DNA of 64,000 nt, from the NCBI RefSeq assembly GCF_007845675.1, contig NZ_VOBR01000003.1, positions 124,001-188,000 on the forward strand, in the 5' to 3' direction. Position 1 is the first letter of the stretch; each line of letters begins with the position of its first letter. The notes beneath the pieces were generated by a model that saw nothing but the letters and a program-made list of their open reading frames with translations, was not told the DNA's origin and ran no database searches. Shown here in pieces: positions 18,701-26,166 of the stretch. Source of the stretch: Lentzea tibetensis (GTDB lineage: Bacteria; Actinomycetota; Actinomycetes; Mycobacteriales; Pseudonocardiaceae). Both the position numbers and the translations under genes were made by a program.

Positions 18701-18984
18701 AACGCGTCGAACACCCGGCGGTGGTGTTCGACGCACTCAACCGGATCCTGGCCTGGGCGGAGCTGGAGGCCCCTGCGCTGGTCGCCGTCCGCGCGCTCGT
18801 CCGGCTGATCGAGCTCGGCCTCGAAGACGACCTGTGCCGGGTGCAGTACCTCGCGGATCCGGTGGCCTTCCTCAACCACGGCGTCCTCCTGGAGAAGATC
18901 GCCGAAGCCGACCCCGCGCTCTACACCCGGTTGCAGTGGGCCATGCGGTCCGTCGGGCTAGCCGACGGGGTGCGCTGGCTGTGA
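15751..18984 (+). CDS. NACHT-domain STAND NTPase (bNACHT-like), possible defence sensor
   Basis: 1077 aa from GTG at 15751. ATG at 15811 (MARMRSGFSYQDAVKLLGG) is an equally plausible start, and neither has a clear SD. The N-terminal helical region (to about 310) begins with YQDAVKLLGG and resembles the NNH7-type N-terminal domain of actinobacterial NACHT proteins. NACHT core: Walker A GQPGSGKS near residue 358, Walker B VVLLDGFDEL near 425, sensor VVVTSR near 470, then winged-helix and helical regions (LQTYEFLHATFGEYLVAR). The C-terminal 350 residues are helical and without recognisable repeats. bNACHT proteins include antiphage sensors. No effector domain is visible. The 3' end overlaps the opposing FMN reductase by 27 bp. 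Confidence 0.85.
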   Translation: MPPITAAREMGDHFPVLSNDMARMRSGFSYQDAVKLLGGDTDAAKLVDRLSSAGVLLTGGVNLIDARSEVVRLGKDLVRTVRTRVQGMSRLDRTQLLEAAHSIIVVTAFFDALADLSLPVDVGLTRPEQLGVMTSAPGQFPRTVDLVGELLRWDTPQPSAEWPFADLVAALGVQYRARVGSFLSFVSGLAGWDELDARRRQAFVSSVSEELPGKAVARYEAMYRKLALDCPEFSVWTSLHEHAATRSRLDDLRALLESVASGDVPDARRSGLAKAYADVLDRPLVETGDLPRDLVVPPLRQAYVAPLFKVAEVTREDDISFDSWWAAVPRRDDIQDFLAGYLTSSRAVSAPLVVLGQPGSGKSVLTKMVAALLPASDFLPIRVVLRDVPAEADVQEQIEHAIRDATGERIDWPSLARSAGQAVPVVLLDGFDELLQATGVSRSDYLTKISEFQRRERTQGRAVIVVVTSRIAVAHRARVPEGTTALRLEPFGEAQVAHWLAGWNTANGDYFRANALHPLEADVVLQHADLAEQPLLLFMLALYDLEGNVLSDGSRLLSRSTLYEGLLRRFARREVSRQGSSLPDEEIERGVERELGYLSIVAFAMFNRGAQWVDETSLNEDLEALFGAAEPERGVRAHLTAAQLVLGRFFFVHEACATRDDATLQTYEFLHATFGEYLVARLIHQVLCDLAERDLAAPSSPFGDGRCDDGLLHALLSFAPLTTRAPVMTALRELSIGLERRQRDALRLLLVRLLRAAQLPRSDAGYPRYSPRPMTVPGRIAAYTANLALLIVVIGGELRSTDLGDGDRVREWASLTYLWRSQMSAEEWSAFAARVDVRRGEGRDFAFGHARGINFTETGDLIHENTIHGAGVLDLAAHAVLPVSYALGQSMNRTTPSGRDFVSPVHLLMDAWAGNAADSEERNAKYQACLLAITDVHRYWELLLRLIAQDESVSTDVALLALFAGLHYGTAPGPLSEVAMLLLERVEHPAVVFDALNRILAWAELEAPALVAVRALVRLIELGLEDDLCRVQYLADPVAFLNHGVLLEKIAEADPALYTRLQWAMRSVGLADGVRWL

Positions 18985-19500
18985 GGCCACCAGCGCGTTC
19001 AACGCGGCCGCGTCGAGGTGGCCGACCAGCTTCGCGGTGAGGTCCTCCGCCGAGATCGACAGCACCGACTCGTTGAGGAAGATGCCTTGTCCCGCAACGA
19101 GTCCGCCCAGCTCGACGAGCAACGGCCGCAGGTGCAGCTCGACCGCCAGCGCGTGCCGGTCCGCCGCCGCGACCAGCAGCGGGACGACGACCTTGCCGCG
19201 CAACCAGCCTGACGGCGCCTGGTCGAGCATTGCCTTGAGCAGTCCCGTGTAGGTGGCCTTGTAGGTGGGGGAGGCGATGACCAGCACATCCGCGCGAGCC
19301 AGTTCGTCCAGCGCGGCACGGACCTTCTCGCCGCCGGGGACGAAGACCTCCAGCGCGAGGTCGGCCGCGTCGACCAGCGGGCCGGTGTCCGCGACGGGGT
19401 GGTCGAGCACCTGGCGCACGGCGTCGCGCAGTGCGAGTGCCGCGTGCCAGGTGCGTGACGCCGGACGCGGGTTGCCTACCAGTACACCGATCTGGGTCAT
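18958..19500 (-). CDS. NADPH-dependent FMN reductase, flavodoxin fold
   Basis: 180 aa. SsuE/NAD(P)H-FMN reductase features: N-terminal IGVLVGNPRPASRTWHAA phosphate-binding loop, VLIASPTYKATYTGLLKAMLDQ and the downstream LRGKVVVPLLVAAADRHALAVE. It is soluble and would supply reduced FMN to a two-component monooxygenase or reduce quinones. No partner monooxygenase is encoded nearby. Its C-terminal codons overlap the end of the NACHT gene on the other strand. Confidence 0.85.
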   Translation of the reverse strand: MTQIGVLVGNPRPASRTWHAALALRDAVRQVLDHPVADTGPLVDAADLALEVFVPGGEKVRAALDELARADVLVIASPTYKATYTGLLKAMLDQAPSGWLRGKVVVPLLVAAADRHALAVELHLRPLLVELGGLVAGQGIFLNESVLSISAEDLTAKLVGHLDAAALNALVASQPAHPVG

Positions 19501-19563
19501 GGGCCCAGCACACCGGTGTCGGGAGAAGTCGTCAACCCGCGTCCACGCAGTGAAAGCGGTTGA

Positions 19564-20367
19564 CTAGTACAGGATCTGCTGCTTGATCCAGGTTTCCTCG
19601 GAGGAGACCTTGCCGTACACGGCCGGGGCGTTGGGCTGCGCGCACTGCGGCGGGCCGAACGACACGACGCCGACGAGCTTGCCGCTCGCGACGAACGGGC
19701 CGCCCGAGTCGCCGAAGCACGAGTCGCGGTTGCCATCGACGTCACCGGCGCAGATCATCTGCTTCGGGTTGAAGACGTCGATGCCCTCGTCGTCCTTGCC
19801 GTAGAAGGTGAGGCACGACTTGTCCGGCACGACCGGCAGCTTCGCCTTGAGCAGCAGCGGCGACTCGCCGCCGCCCGCCTTCTGCGTGCTGCCCCAGCCG
19901 AGCACGGTCAGCTGCTTGCCGGGCTGCTGCAGGCCGCTGTCCTTGCTGGTGGCCAAGGAGATCGGCTTGTACGGCAGCACGCGGTCCAGCGTGAGCACGG
20001 CGAAGTCGGGGCCGAAGCCGTCGTACTTCGGGTGCACCGCCAGCCTCTTCACCTTGGCGACCACACCGGCGTCGGTGCGTTCGTCATCACGGCCCGCGAC
20101 GACGTTCACCGTCGCCGGGTCGTCGGGCTTGCCGCCCTCCTCCACGCAGTGCGCGGCGGTGAGGACCTTGTTCGGTGCGACGATGCTGCCGCCGCAGAAG
20201 CTGTTCCGCTTGCCCGGCCTGGTCAGGAAAACCGCGAACGGGTTGTCCTTTGTGGATGCTTTCGTCCCGCCGACTACCTGGGTGGATGGTTCGTCATCGG
20301 CGACAGCCGTGCCGCTCAAGGGGAGCAGCACGGCCGACGCGAGAAGGATTCCGGAGAGTAAGCGCAC
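19564..20367 (-). CDS. Secreted trypsin-like serine protease (S1A)
   Basis: 267 aa with a signal peptide (ILLASAVLLPLSGTAVA) and a short propeptide ending before VVGGTKAST. The catalytic triad is intact: His in LTAAHC, Asp in DFAVLTL, Ser in GDSGGP. Four or more Cys are placed for the usual disulfides (FCGGS, AAHC, SCLTFYG, ICAG, SCFGDS). Asp four residues before the GDSGGP motif (NRDSCFGDSGGP) fits a trypsin S1 pocket that prefers Arg or Lys. A close paralogue with a mutated catalytic His lies 31 bp upstream on the same strand, so the two are probably one transcript. Confidence 0.93.
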   Translation of the reverse strand: MRLLSGILLASAVLLPLSGTAVADDEPSTQVVGGTKASTKDNPFAVFLTRPGKRNSFCGGSIVAPNKVLTAAHCVEEGGKPDDPATVNVVAGRDDERTDAGVVAKVKRLAVHPKYDGFGPDFAVLTLDRVLPYKPISLATSKDSGLQQPGKQLTVLGWGSTQKAGGGESPLLLKAKLPVVPDKSCLTFYGKDDEGIDVFNPKQMICAGDVDGNRDSCFGDSGGPFVASGKLVGVVSFGPPQCAQPNAPAVYGKVSSEETWIKQQILY

Positions 20368-20398
20368 GACTACGACACGGAGAGCGCTTTCATTTGGT

Positions 20399-21211
20399 TC
20401 AGTACAAGATTTGCTGCTTCACCCACGCGTTCACCGTCGAGACGCGGCCGTAGATCGCGGGCGAGTTGGGACGGGCGCAGCCGATGCCCGACTGCACCGT
20501 GCCGATGAGCTTGCCGCCCGCGACGAACGGGCCGCCGGAGTCGCCCTGGCAGGCGTCGATCTTGCCGCCCTTGTGGGCCGCGCACATCATCGACTTCTTG
20601 TCGTAGATGTCGACGCCCTCGTCGTCCTTGCCCCAGAACTTGGTGCAGTCCGCGTCGTGCAGGATCGGGATGGACGCCTTGAGCAGGAACTGCGAGGTCT
20701 CGCCGTCCTCAGTCGTGTCGCCCCAGCCGAGCACGGTCGCGTTCTTGCCGGGCTTGTACAGGCCGCTGTCCAGTGCGCCTGCCAGCTGGATCGGCTTCTG
20801 GGTCAGCTTGCGGTCGAGCGTCAGCACCGCGAAGTCGAACGAGATGCCGTCGTACTTCTCGTGCAGCACGATCTTGGTGATGTTCGCGACCGTGCCTGTT
20901 GTGCTGCGGAAGTCGTCGCGACCGGCCACGATCTGGCGGGAGCCCGGCGGAACGGGCTTCGGTCCGGTGACGCCCTCGTCCACGCACTGCGCGGCGGTGA
21001 GGATCTTGTTCGGTGCGACGATCGAGCCGCCGCAGATGGGTGTGATCTTGCCGGTGAACACCATGAAGACGGCGAACGGGTTGTCCTTTGTGGATGCTCG
21101 GGTGCCGCCGACGACCTGCGTCGACACGTCACCGTCACCGGGATCCGCGACGGCCGTGCCCGTCAGTCCGAGCAGCACGGCCGCCAGCGCGATTCCACTT
21201 CGCAACAGCAT
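20399..21211 (-). CDS. Secreted trypsin-like pseudoprotease (catalytic His replaced by Gln)
   Basis: 270 aa, signal peptide then VVGGTRAST, a clear paralogue of the next gene (shared VVGGT-ASTKDNPFAVF, CGGSIVAPNK, GKDDEG, GDSGGPFVA and the C-terminal KQQILY). Asp (FDFAVLTL) and Ser (GDSGGP) are present, but the motif TAAHC reads TAAQC: the codon is CAG where the paralogue has CAC. His57 is essential in the S1 family, so this copy should be proteolytically dead or nearly so. The reading frame, signal and disulfide Cys are otherwise intact, which suggests a retained non-catalytic role such as decoy, inhibitor scavenger or partner of the active copy. Confidence 0.9.
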   Translation of the reverse strand: MLLRSGIALAAVLLGLTGTAVADPGDGDVSTQVVGGTRASTKDNPFAVFMVFTGKITPICGGSIVAPNKILTAAQCVDEGVTGPKPVPPGSRQIVAGRDDFRSTTGTVANITKIVLHEKYDGISFDFAVLTLDRKLTQKPIQLAGALDSGLYKPGKNATVLGWGDTTEDGETSQFLLKASIPILHDADCTKFWGKDDEGVDIYDKKSMMCAAHKGGKIDACQGDSGGPFVAGGKLIGTVQSGIGCARPNSPAIYGRVSTVNAWVKQQILY

Positions 21212-21284
21212 TCGGTTGTTCCTCTCGCAAGCAGGGAAGTGCGCGAGGAACGTGACCGGATGCGTCTCAGTTCGATCTTCTGCG

Positions 21285-22940
21285 TCAGGTCACCTGATCG
21301 GACGCGGACCGTCCGGCCACCCGGCCGGAGAACAGGCAGCCGCCGAGGAACGTTCCCTCGAGCGCGCGGTAGCCGTGCACACCACCACCGCCGAAGCCCG
21401 CCGCCTCGCCGGCCGCGTACAGGCCGGGCACCGGCTTGCCGTCCGCGCCGAGCACCCGCGACGACAGGTCGGTGTGCAGCCCGCCCAGCGTCTTGCGGGT
21501 GATCACGGACAGCCGCACCGCGATCAGCGGGCCGGCCTTCGGGTCGAGGATGCGGTGCGGTTCGACGACGCGGACCAGCTTGTCGGTGAGGAAGTGCCGG
21601 GACGCGCGGATCGCGTTGACCTGCATGTCCTTGCTCAGTCCCGCGGTGACCTGGCGGTCACGTTCGACGATCATCCGTTCCAGTGCGGCGGCGTCGATCC
21701 GGTCGTCGCCGGTGAGCGCGTTCATGCCCTTCGCGAGCTCGGCGACGGTCGTCGCCTGGATGAACTCCTTGCTGCGCTTGGCGAACTCCTCGACCGGCGC
21801 GACCGCACCCGGCAGCGCGCGCTTGAGCACGGCTCGCGTGTCCTTGCCGGTGAGGTCCGGGTTCTGCTCGGAGCCCGACAGCGCGAACTCCTTGCCGATG
21901 ATCCGCTTGTTGAGCACGAACCACGAGTGCTCGTGGCCGTGCGTCGTGATGTGCTCCAGCGAGCCCAGCGCGTCGAATCCGGGGAACAGCGGGATCGGCA
22001 GCCGCTTGCCGTCCGCGTCGAGCCAGAGCGACGACGGGCCGGGCAGGATCCGGATGCCGTGCCTGCTCCAGATCGGTGCGTAGTTCGCGATGCCCTCGGG
22101 GTAGTGCCACATGCGGTCGGCGTTGATGATCTCGCCGCCCGCCTTCTGCGCGACCTCCAGCATCAGGCCGTCGACGTGGTCCGGGACGCCGGACAGCATG
22201 TGCTTGGGCGGCGTTCCCATGCGCTCCGGCCAGTTGCGGCGCACCAGCTCGTGGTTGCCGCCGATGCCGCCGGACGTGACGATCACCGCCTGCGCGGACA
22301 GGCTGAAATCGCCCGCCACGGTGCGGGAGCTCGGCTCACCGCGCTGCGCGTCGCTCGGTTCGAGCACCTCGCCCTTGACCCCGTCGACCACGCCGCCCGT
22401 CGTCGACAGTTCGGTGACCCGGTGCCGGAACTTCAGCGTGACGAGCCCCTTCGCGACGCCCTCGCGCACCCGGCGCTCGAACGGTTCCACGACGCCGGGG
22501 CCGGTGCCCCACGTGACGTGGAACCGCGGCACCGAGTTGCCGTGGCCGTCGGACAGGTAGCCGCCCCGCTCCGCCCACTGCACGAACGGGAACCACCGCA
22601 CGCCCATCGCGTGCAGCCACGACCGCTTCTCGCTGGAGGCGAAGTCCACATACGCCTCGGCCCACTTCCGCGGCCAGTGGTCTTCCTCGCGGTCGAACTG
22701 GGCGCTGCCGAACCAGTCCTGCAGCGCCAGGTCGTGCGAGTCCTTCACGCGCAGCCTGCGCTGCTCCGGTGTGTCGACCATGAAGAGACCGCCGAACGAC
22801 CAGAACGCCTGGCCGCCGAGTGAGGCCTCCGGTTCCTGGTCGAGCAGGATCACCCTGCGGCCCGCGTCAGCGAGCTCTGCGGTGGCGACCAGGCCAGCGA
22901 GGCCCGCGCCGACGACGATGACATCCGCGTCATGTGCCAT
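21285..22940 (-). CDS. FAD-dependent dehydrogenase, KstD/fumarate-reductase-like flavoprotein
   Basis: 551 aa. The FAD-binding Rossmann motif VIVVGAGLAGLVAT is at the N-terminus, with TSGGIGGNHELV mid-protein and the C-terminal FAD loop GLYAAGEAAGFGGGGVHGYRALEGTFLGG. The overall pattern is of the FAD_binding_2 family that includes 3-ketosteroid delta-1-dehydrogenases. It fits the Rv0785-like branch annotated as FAD-binding dehydrogenase. The substrate is not deducible from sequence, and no steroid degradation genes lie nearby. It is soluble. A 428-bp upstream region separates it from the coiled-coil gene. Confidence 0.85.
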   Translation of the reverse strand: MAHDADVIVVGAGLAGLVATAELADAGRRVILLDQEPEASLGGQAFWSFGGLFMVDTPEQRRLRVKDSHDLALQDWFGSAQFDREEDHWPRKWAEAYVDFASSEKRSWLHAMGVRWFPFVQWAERGGYLSDGHGNSVPRFHVTWGTGPGVVEPFERRVREGVAKGLVTLKFRHRVTELSTTGGVVDGVKGEVLEPSDAQRGEPSSRTVAGDFSLSAQAVIVTSGGIGGNHELVRRNWPERMGTPPKHMLSGVPDHVDGLMLEVAQKAGGEIINADRMWHYPEGIANYAPIWSRHGIRILPGPSSLWLDADGKRLPIPLFPGFDALGSLEHITTHGHEHSWFVLNKRIIGKEFALSGSEQNPDLTGKDTRAVLKRALPGAVAPVEEFAKRSKEFIQATTVAELAKGMNALTGDDRIDAAALERMIVERDRQVTAGLSKDMQVNAIRASRHFLTDKLVRVVEPHRILDPKAGPLIAVRLSVITRKTLGGLHTDLSSRVLGADGKPVPGLYAAGEAAGFGGGGVHGYRALEGTFLGGCLFSGRVAGRSASDQVT

Positions 22941-23368
22941 TGCGCGAGTCTAGATCCACCGCTGGTCACGCACGAGACCTGAATAGGTTTCAGATTTGGT
23001 TCCAGCGCGCCGGGCCTGGTGGGAGTCGGTTTGGGGCGCCGTCGGCCGATCCCGGAGAGGGGGGAACCGGTCGGCCGACGGCTGGTTGTCCCGCGCGCGA
23101 GCGTTCGGCGGCGGCGGACACGGGCGTCGCGCCGACTGGGGGTAGTTTCAGCGCGAATCCCGGCACCGTGCTCCAGCACCGCGGGCAACCACTAGTTGAA
23201 CGTACAACGAGCCACGCGTGTTCCGGGCGGCTTCGGGTGTTTGCCCGATGTGACCGACACCATGCCGGTGCCTGGCACGTGCGTGCTTCCGCAGGCGTCC
23301 CCGCCAGGGGGTCCCCTGCTTTCATTCTCCCAGCCGGCACCGACAGTTCCGGGCCCTCAGCGGCACCT
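22941..23368. other. 428-bp intergenic region with a strong hairpin
   Basis: No credible gene was found on either strand. The one notable structure is a perfect 12-bp inverted repeat (23038-23049 GCCGTCGGCCGA with 23071-23082) enclosing a 21-nt G-rich loop. It lies about 100 bp upstream of the flavoprotein start on the minus strand. It could be a leader element or the terminator of the upstream coiled-coil gene. The remainder is featureless and may be a degraded coding remnant. Confidence 0.4.
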
Positions 23369-24061
23369 TCAGTCGGATTGGATCTCGGCCAGTTTGCGTT
23401 CGGCGGCGGTGCGCGCCTTGGTGGCCGCGCGCACCTGGCGCTTGGCCTCGTCCAGGTGCTCGACGGCCCGGTCGTACGACCGCTGCGCGGCGGCCTCGAT
23501 CGTCTTGGCCTCGCGCAGCGCGTCGTCGGCTTCCTCCAGCGCCGCCGCGGCCTCCTCCAGCTTGCGCTCGCGCCGCTCCCGGCGTTTGCGCGCCAGTGCG
23601 TCCTCACCGGCGGGCACGACGGGCGCGAACACCTCGGCGGCACCGAACCCCGAGTACTCCAGTGCCTTGGTCAACCGGCCCTCGCGCACGGCCTCCGCGA
23701 GCGACGGCTCGGCCATCGCGGCGCCGATGGTGGCGCGCACCTGTTCCAGCACGGCCTCCGCGAGCGGACCGGTGAGCTCCAAGGTCCGGTAGGTCAACGC
23801 CTCCAGCAGCTCCTTGCGCCGCCGCCCCAGCTCCCGCACGTCCAGCTTCGCCTCGCTCAGCCCGAGCGCCTGCTCCAGCTCGGGCGGAGCATCGCGGACG
23901 AGCAGGTTCACCGCCCACGCGGCGACGGTCGGCTTGCGCAGGTCCGAGATCGCCTTCGCGAGGTCCTTGTCGGACGCCTCGCGGGCGCGCTGGTTTCTGA
24001 CCGCCACGAACTCCTTGAGCGCCAGCCCGTAGATCTCGTCGGCGACCAGGTCCAGGTCCAT
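23369..24061 (-). CDS. Coiled-coil protein of unknown function
   Basis: 230 aa, soluble and highly charged. The N-terminal half (MDLDLVADEIYGLALKEF ... ISDLRKPTVAAWAVNLL) is a conserved-looking helical domain. The C-terminal half (about 145-230) is almost uninterrupted Ala/Glu/Arg/Lys heptads and should form a long coiled coil. No enzymatic motif is seen. No SD precedes the ATG. A TAATTT hexamer ends 6 nt upstream of it, which fits a leaderless transcript with that hexamer as -10. The role is unknown; similar actinobacterial proteins are annotated only as hypothetical. Confidence 0.7.
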   Translation of the reverse strand: MDLDLVADEIYGLALKEFVAVRNQRAREASDKDLAKAISDLRKPTVAAWAVNLLVRDAPPELEQALGLSEAKLDVRELGRRRKELLEALTYRTLELTGPLAEAVLEQVRATIGAAMAEPSLAEAVREGRLTKALEYSGFGAAEVFAPVVPAGEDALARKRRERRERKLEEAAAALEEADDALREAKTIEAAAQRSYDRAVEHLDEAKRQVRAATKARTAAERKLAEIQSD

Positions 24062-24098
24062 GCGCGCAAATTAGCGCGTCGTGCGGCTTCCGGCATGC

Positions 24099-24722
24099 CT
24101 ACCGCACAACCCGGTACCGGATGTGCGTCACCTTCGGGGAGGCGATCACCCGCACCGGCTCGAGAACGGGGTCCCCGACGTTCTCCAGCAGCCGCTCGCC
24201 CGACCCCAGCACGATCGGCGCGACGTGCAGGTTGAGCTCGTCGAGCCACCCGGCCGCCAGGAACTGCTGGACCACCTTCGCGCCACCCGCGACGGAGATG
24301 TTCGCGTCTCCCGCCGCGGCCCGAGCCTGCTTCAGCGCGGACTCGACGCCGTCGGTGACGAAGAAGAACGTGGTGCCGCCCTCCATCTCCAGCGGTTCGC
24401 GTTCGTGGTGGGTGAGCACGAAGACGGGACCGTGGTAGGGCGGGTTCTCGCCCCACCAGCCCCGCCACGTCCCCTCCCACGGCCCGCGGCCGCCGCCGAA
24501 CATGTTGCGGCCCATGATGAAGGCGCCCATGCCGCCGACGATCTCGTCGGCGACGTCGTCGTCGGCCGTGCGCGGGCTGCCGTCCCCGCGCCAGGTGCCG
24601 GTGCCGAACATCCACTCGTGCAGCCGCTCCCCGCCCTCGCCGAGCGGGTTCTGGACGCTCTGGTTCGGGCCCGCGACGAAGCCGTCGAGTGAGATCCCGA
24701 TGTTGCTGATGACTGAGTTCAT
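24099..24722 (-). CDS. RibD C-terminal / dihydrofolate reductase-like protein
   Basis: 207 aa from ATG at 24722 (MNSVISNIGISLDGFVAGPN). Family marks: ISLDGFVAG at the N-terminus, FIMGRNMFGGGRGPW, PVFVLTHHEREPL and the NADPH-site segment ISVAGGAKVVQQFLAAGWLDELNLHVAPIVLGSGERL. Members reduce pyrimidine or pterin-like substrates with NADPH, but most actinobacterial paralogues have no known substrate. The start lies only 37 bp from the divergent ADP-ribosylglycohydrolase, so the promoters must overlap. GTG at 24737 is an alternative start. Confidence 0.85.
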   Translation of the reverse strand: MNSVISNIGISLDGFVAGPNQSVQNPLGEGGERLHEWMFGTGTWRGDGSPRTADDDVADEIVGGMGAFIMGRNMFGGGRGPWEGTWRGWWGENPPYHGPVFVLTHHEREPLEMEGGTTFFFVTDGVESALKQARAAAGDANISVAGGAKVVQQFLAAGWLDELNLHVAPIVLGSGERLLENVGDPVLEPVRVIASPKVTHIRYRVVR

Positions 24723-24759
24723 GTCCGAGTAGACCACCGCCGTCGGCGAAACTCATCGC

Positions 24760-25605
24760 ATGATGGTCGAACTTGCCGTTGGCGACGCGTACGGCGCGTG
24801 CTTCGAGTACGCGGACCCGTCGTTCGTCGCGGAGCACAACACGCTGGAGCGGTACGTCCAGCACCCCACGCACCCCGACATCGCGCCCGGCGCGTACACC
24901 GACGACACCCAGATGACGCTGGCGCTCGCCGAGCTGCTGATCACCGGTGAGCCGTGGACGCCGCGCGTGCTGGCGGACAAGTTCGTCGAGGTGTTCCACC
25001 GCGACCCGCGCGCGGGCTACGCGGGCCGGTTCCACGCGTTCCTGCGCGAAACGCGTGACGGGGCCGCGTTCCTGGAGCGGATGAGGCCGGACAGCGACAA
25101 GAGCGGTGCCGCCATGCGCGCCGCACCGATCGGGCTGCTGCCGGACGTCGCCGCCGTGCTCGAGCACGCGGCCGTCCAGGCCCGCGTCACGCACGACACC
25201 CCGCTCGGCATCTCCGCCGCGCAGGCCGCGGCACTCGCCGTGCACTACTGCCACCACGAGCTCGGCCCGTTCGCCGAGACGCAGAACTGGGTCGCCGGCG
25301 TCCTCGGCGCCCAGTGGGCGAAACCGTGGCACGGCAAGGTCGGCTCGAAGGGCTGGATGAGCGTCCGGGCCGCGCTCACGGCGCTGACGACGGGCCGGTC
25401 GCTCAGCGAGATCCTGCGGACGTGCGTCGCGTACACCGGCGACGTCGACACGGTCGCGACCATCGCGCTCGCGGCCGCGTCGCGATCGGCCCAGGTCGTT
25501 CAGGACCTGCCGGACGCGCTGGTGAACGACCTGGAGGACGGCGAGTTCGGCCGCGCGTACTTGGTTCGGCTCGACGACGCGCTGCTCGCTACCGTGCGGC
25601 CATGA
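24760..25605 (+). CDS. ADP-ribosylglycohydrolase family protein
   Basis: 281 aa. Magnesium-binding motifs of the ARH/DraG family are present: AVGDAYG near the N-terminus, YTDDTQMTLALAE (TDDT, residues about 47-50) and the C-terminal CVAYTGDVDTVATIALAAAS (GDxDT). It should hydrolyse ADP-ribose from a protein, nucleic acid or small substrate in the cytoplasm. The target is unknown. The N-terminus is shorter than in many relatives. The downstream DinB-like gene overlaps its stop (ATGA at 25602), so the two are translationally coupled. Confidence 0.85.
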   Translation: MMVELAVGDAYGACFEYADPSFVAEHNTLERYVQHPTHPDIAPGAYTDDTQMTLALAELLITGEPWTPRVLADKFVEVFHRDPRAGYAGRFHAFLRETRDGAAFLERMRPDSDKSGAAMRAAPIGLLPDVAAVLEHAAVQARVTHDTPLGISAAQAAALAVHYCHHELGPFAETQNWVAGVLGAQWAKPWHGKVGSKGWMSVRAALTALTTGRSLSEILRTCVAYTGDVDTVATIALAAASRSAQVVQDLPDALVNDLEDGEFGRAYLVRLDDALLATVRP

Positions 25606-26102
25606 CGCGACGGGTGCCGTTCACGGGCGGCGAGAAGGAGAGCCTGCACGTGAGCCTCGAGCGCCACCGCGACGCCGTGGTGTGGAAGCTGGACGGACTG
25701 TCCGACGAGGACCTGCGCAGGCCGATGACGCCGTCGGGGCTGGGCCTGTTGAAGCTCGTGAAGCATCTGGCGTGGGTCGAGGCCGGCTGGTTCTGCGACA
25801 CGTTCGGCAAGCCGTTCGACAAGCCCGAGTTCGACCCCGACGACCCGGACGCCGACTTCCGCGTGGAACCGCACGAGACGACCGAGGACGTCCTCGCGTT
25901 CTACGCGCGGGCTCGTGCCGCCGCCGACGAGGTGATCGCGGAGCTGGACGTCGAGGCCGTCGGCACGCCGTGGTCCGGCGACCAGGTGTCGCTGCGCTGG
26001 GTGCTCATCCACATGATCGAGGAGACCGCGCGGCACGCGGGCCACATGGACATCCTGCGCGAGCTGATCGACGGCACGACCGGCGACCACAAGCGCGCCT
26101 GA
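25602..26102 (+). CDS. DinB-family putative thiol-dependent metalloenzyme
   Basis: 166 aa. Its ATG overlaps the stop of the ADP-ribosylglycohydrolase gene. A four-helix DinB/DUF664 fold is suggested by LVKHLAWVEAGWFCDTF (His 1) and the C-terminal IHMIEETARHAGHMDILREL (His 2 and 3), the divalent-metal triad of mycothiol- or bacillithiol-dependent transferases. The insertion FGKPFDKPEFDPDDPDADF is acidic. The natural reaction is unknown; mycothiol-dependent isomerase or S-transferase activity is the usual expectation. A strong hairpin follows the stop directly. Confidence 0.82.
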   Translation: MTRRVPFTGGEKESLHVSLERHRDAVVWKLDGLSDEDLRRPMTPSGLGLLKLVKHLAWVEAGWFCDTFGKPFDKPEFDPDDPDADFRVEPHETTEDVLAFYARARAAADEVIAELDVEAVGTPWSGDQVSLRWVLIHMIEETARHAGHMDILRELIDGTTGDHKRA

Positions 26103-26158
26103 CAAAGGTCGTGAGTGATTAGGAGGCCTGTGGCACTCCTGATCACTCACGACCTTTG
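26103..26158. terminator. Long near-perfect inverted repeat between convergent genes
   Basis: Arms of 23 bp (starting CAAAGGTCGTGAGTGAT at 26103 and ending at 26158) with a single mismatch and a 10-nt loop. It fills the gap between the stops at 26102 and 26167. It would terminate both transcripts. Its length and the motif AAAGGTCGTGAGTG suggest a member of a dispersed palindromic repeat family of this lineage, not just a local terminator. Confidence 0.8.
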
Positions 26159-26166
26159 ACCAGGGA

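Noticed and set aside
21285-22940. Naming the flavoprotein kstD
   Set aside because: The family is similar but no steroid catabolism genes are nearby and diagnostic active-site residues could not be assigned with confidence.
22981-23120. Possible ydaO-like (c-di-AMP) riboswitch because of the GGGGGGAACC segment near a helix
   Set aside because: The other conserved ydaO elements could not be placed in order, and no resuscitation-factor or cell-wall hydrolase gene follows on that strand. Only the hairpin is reported.
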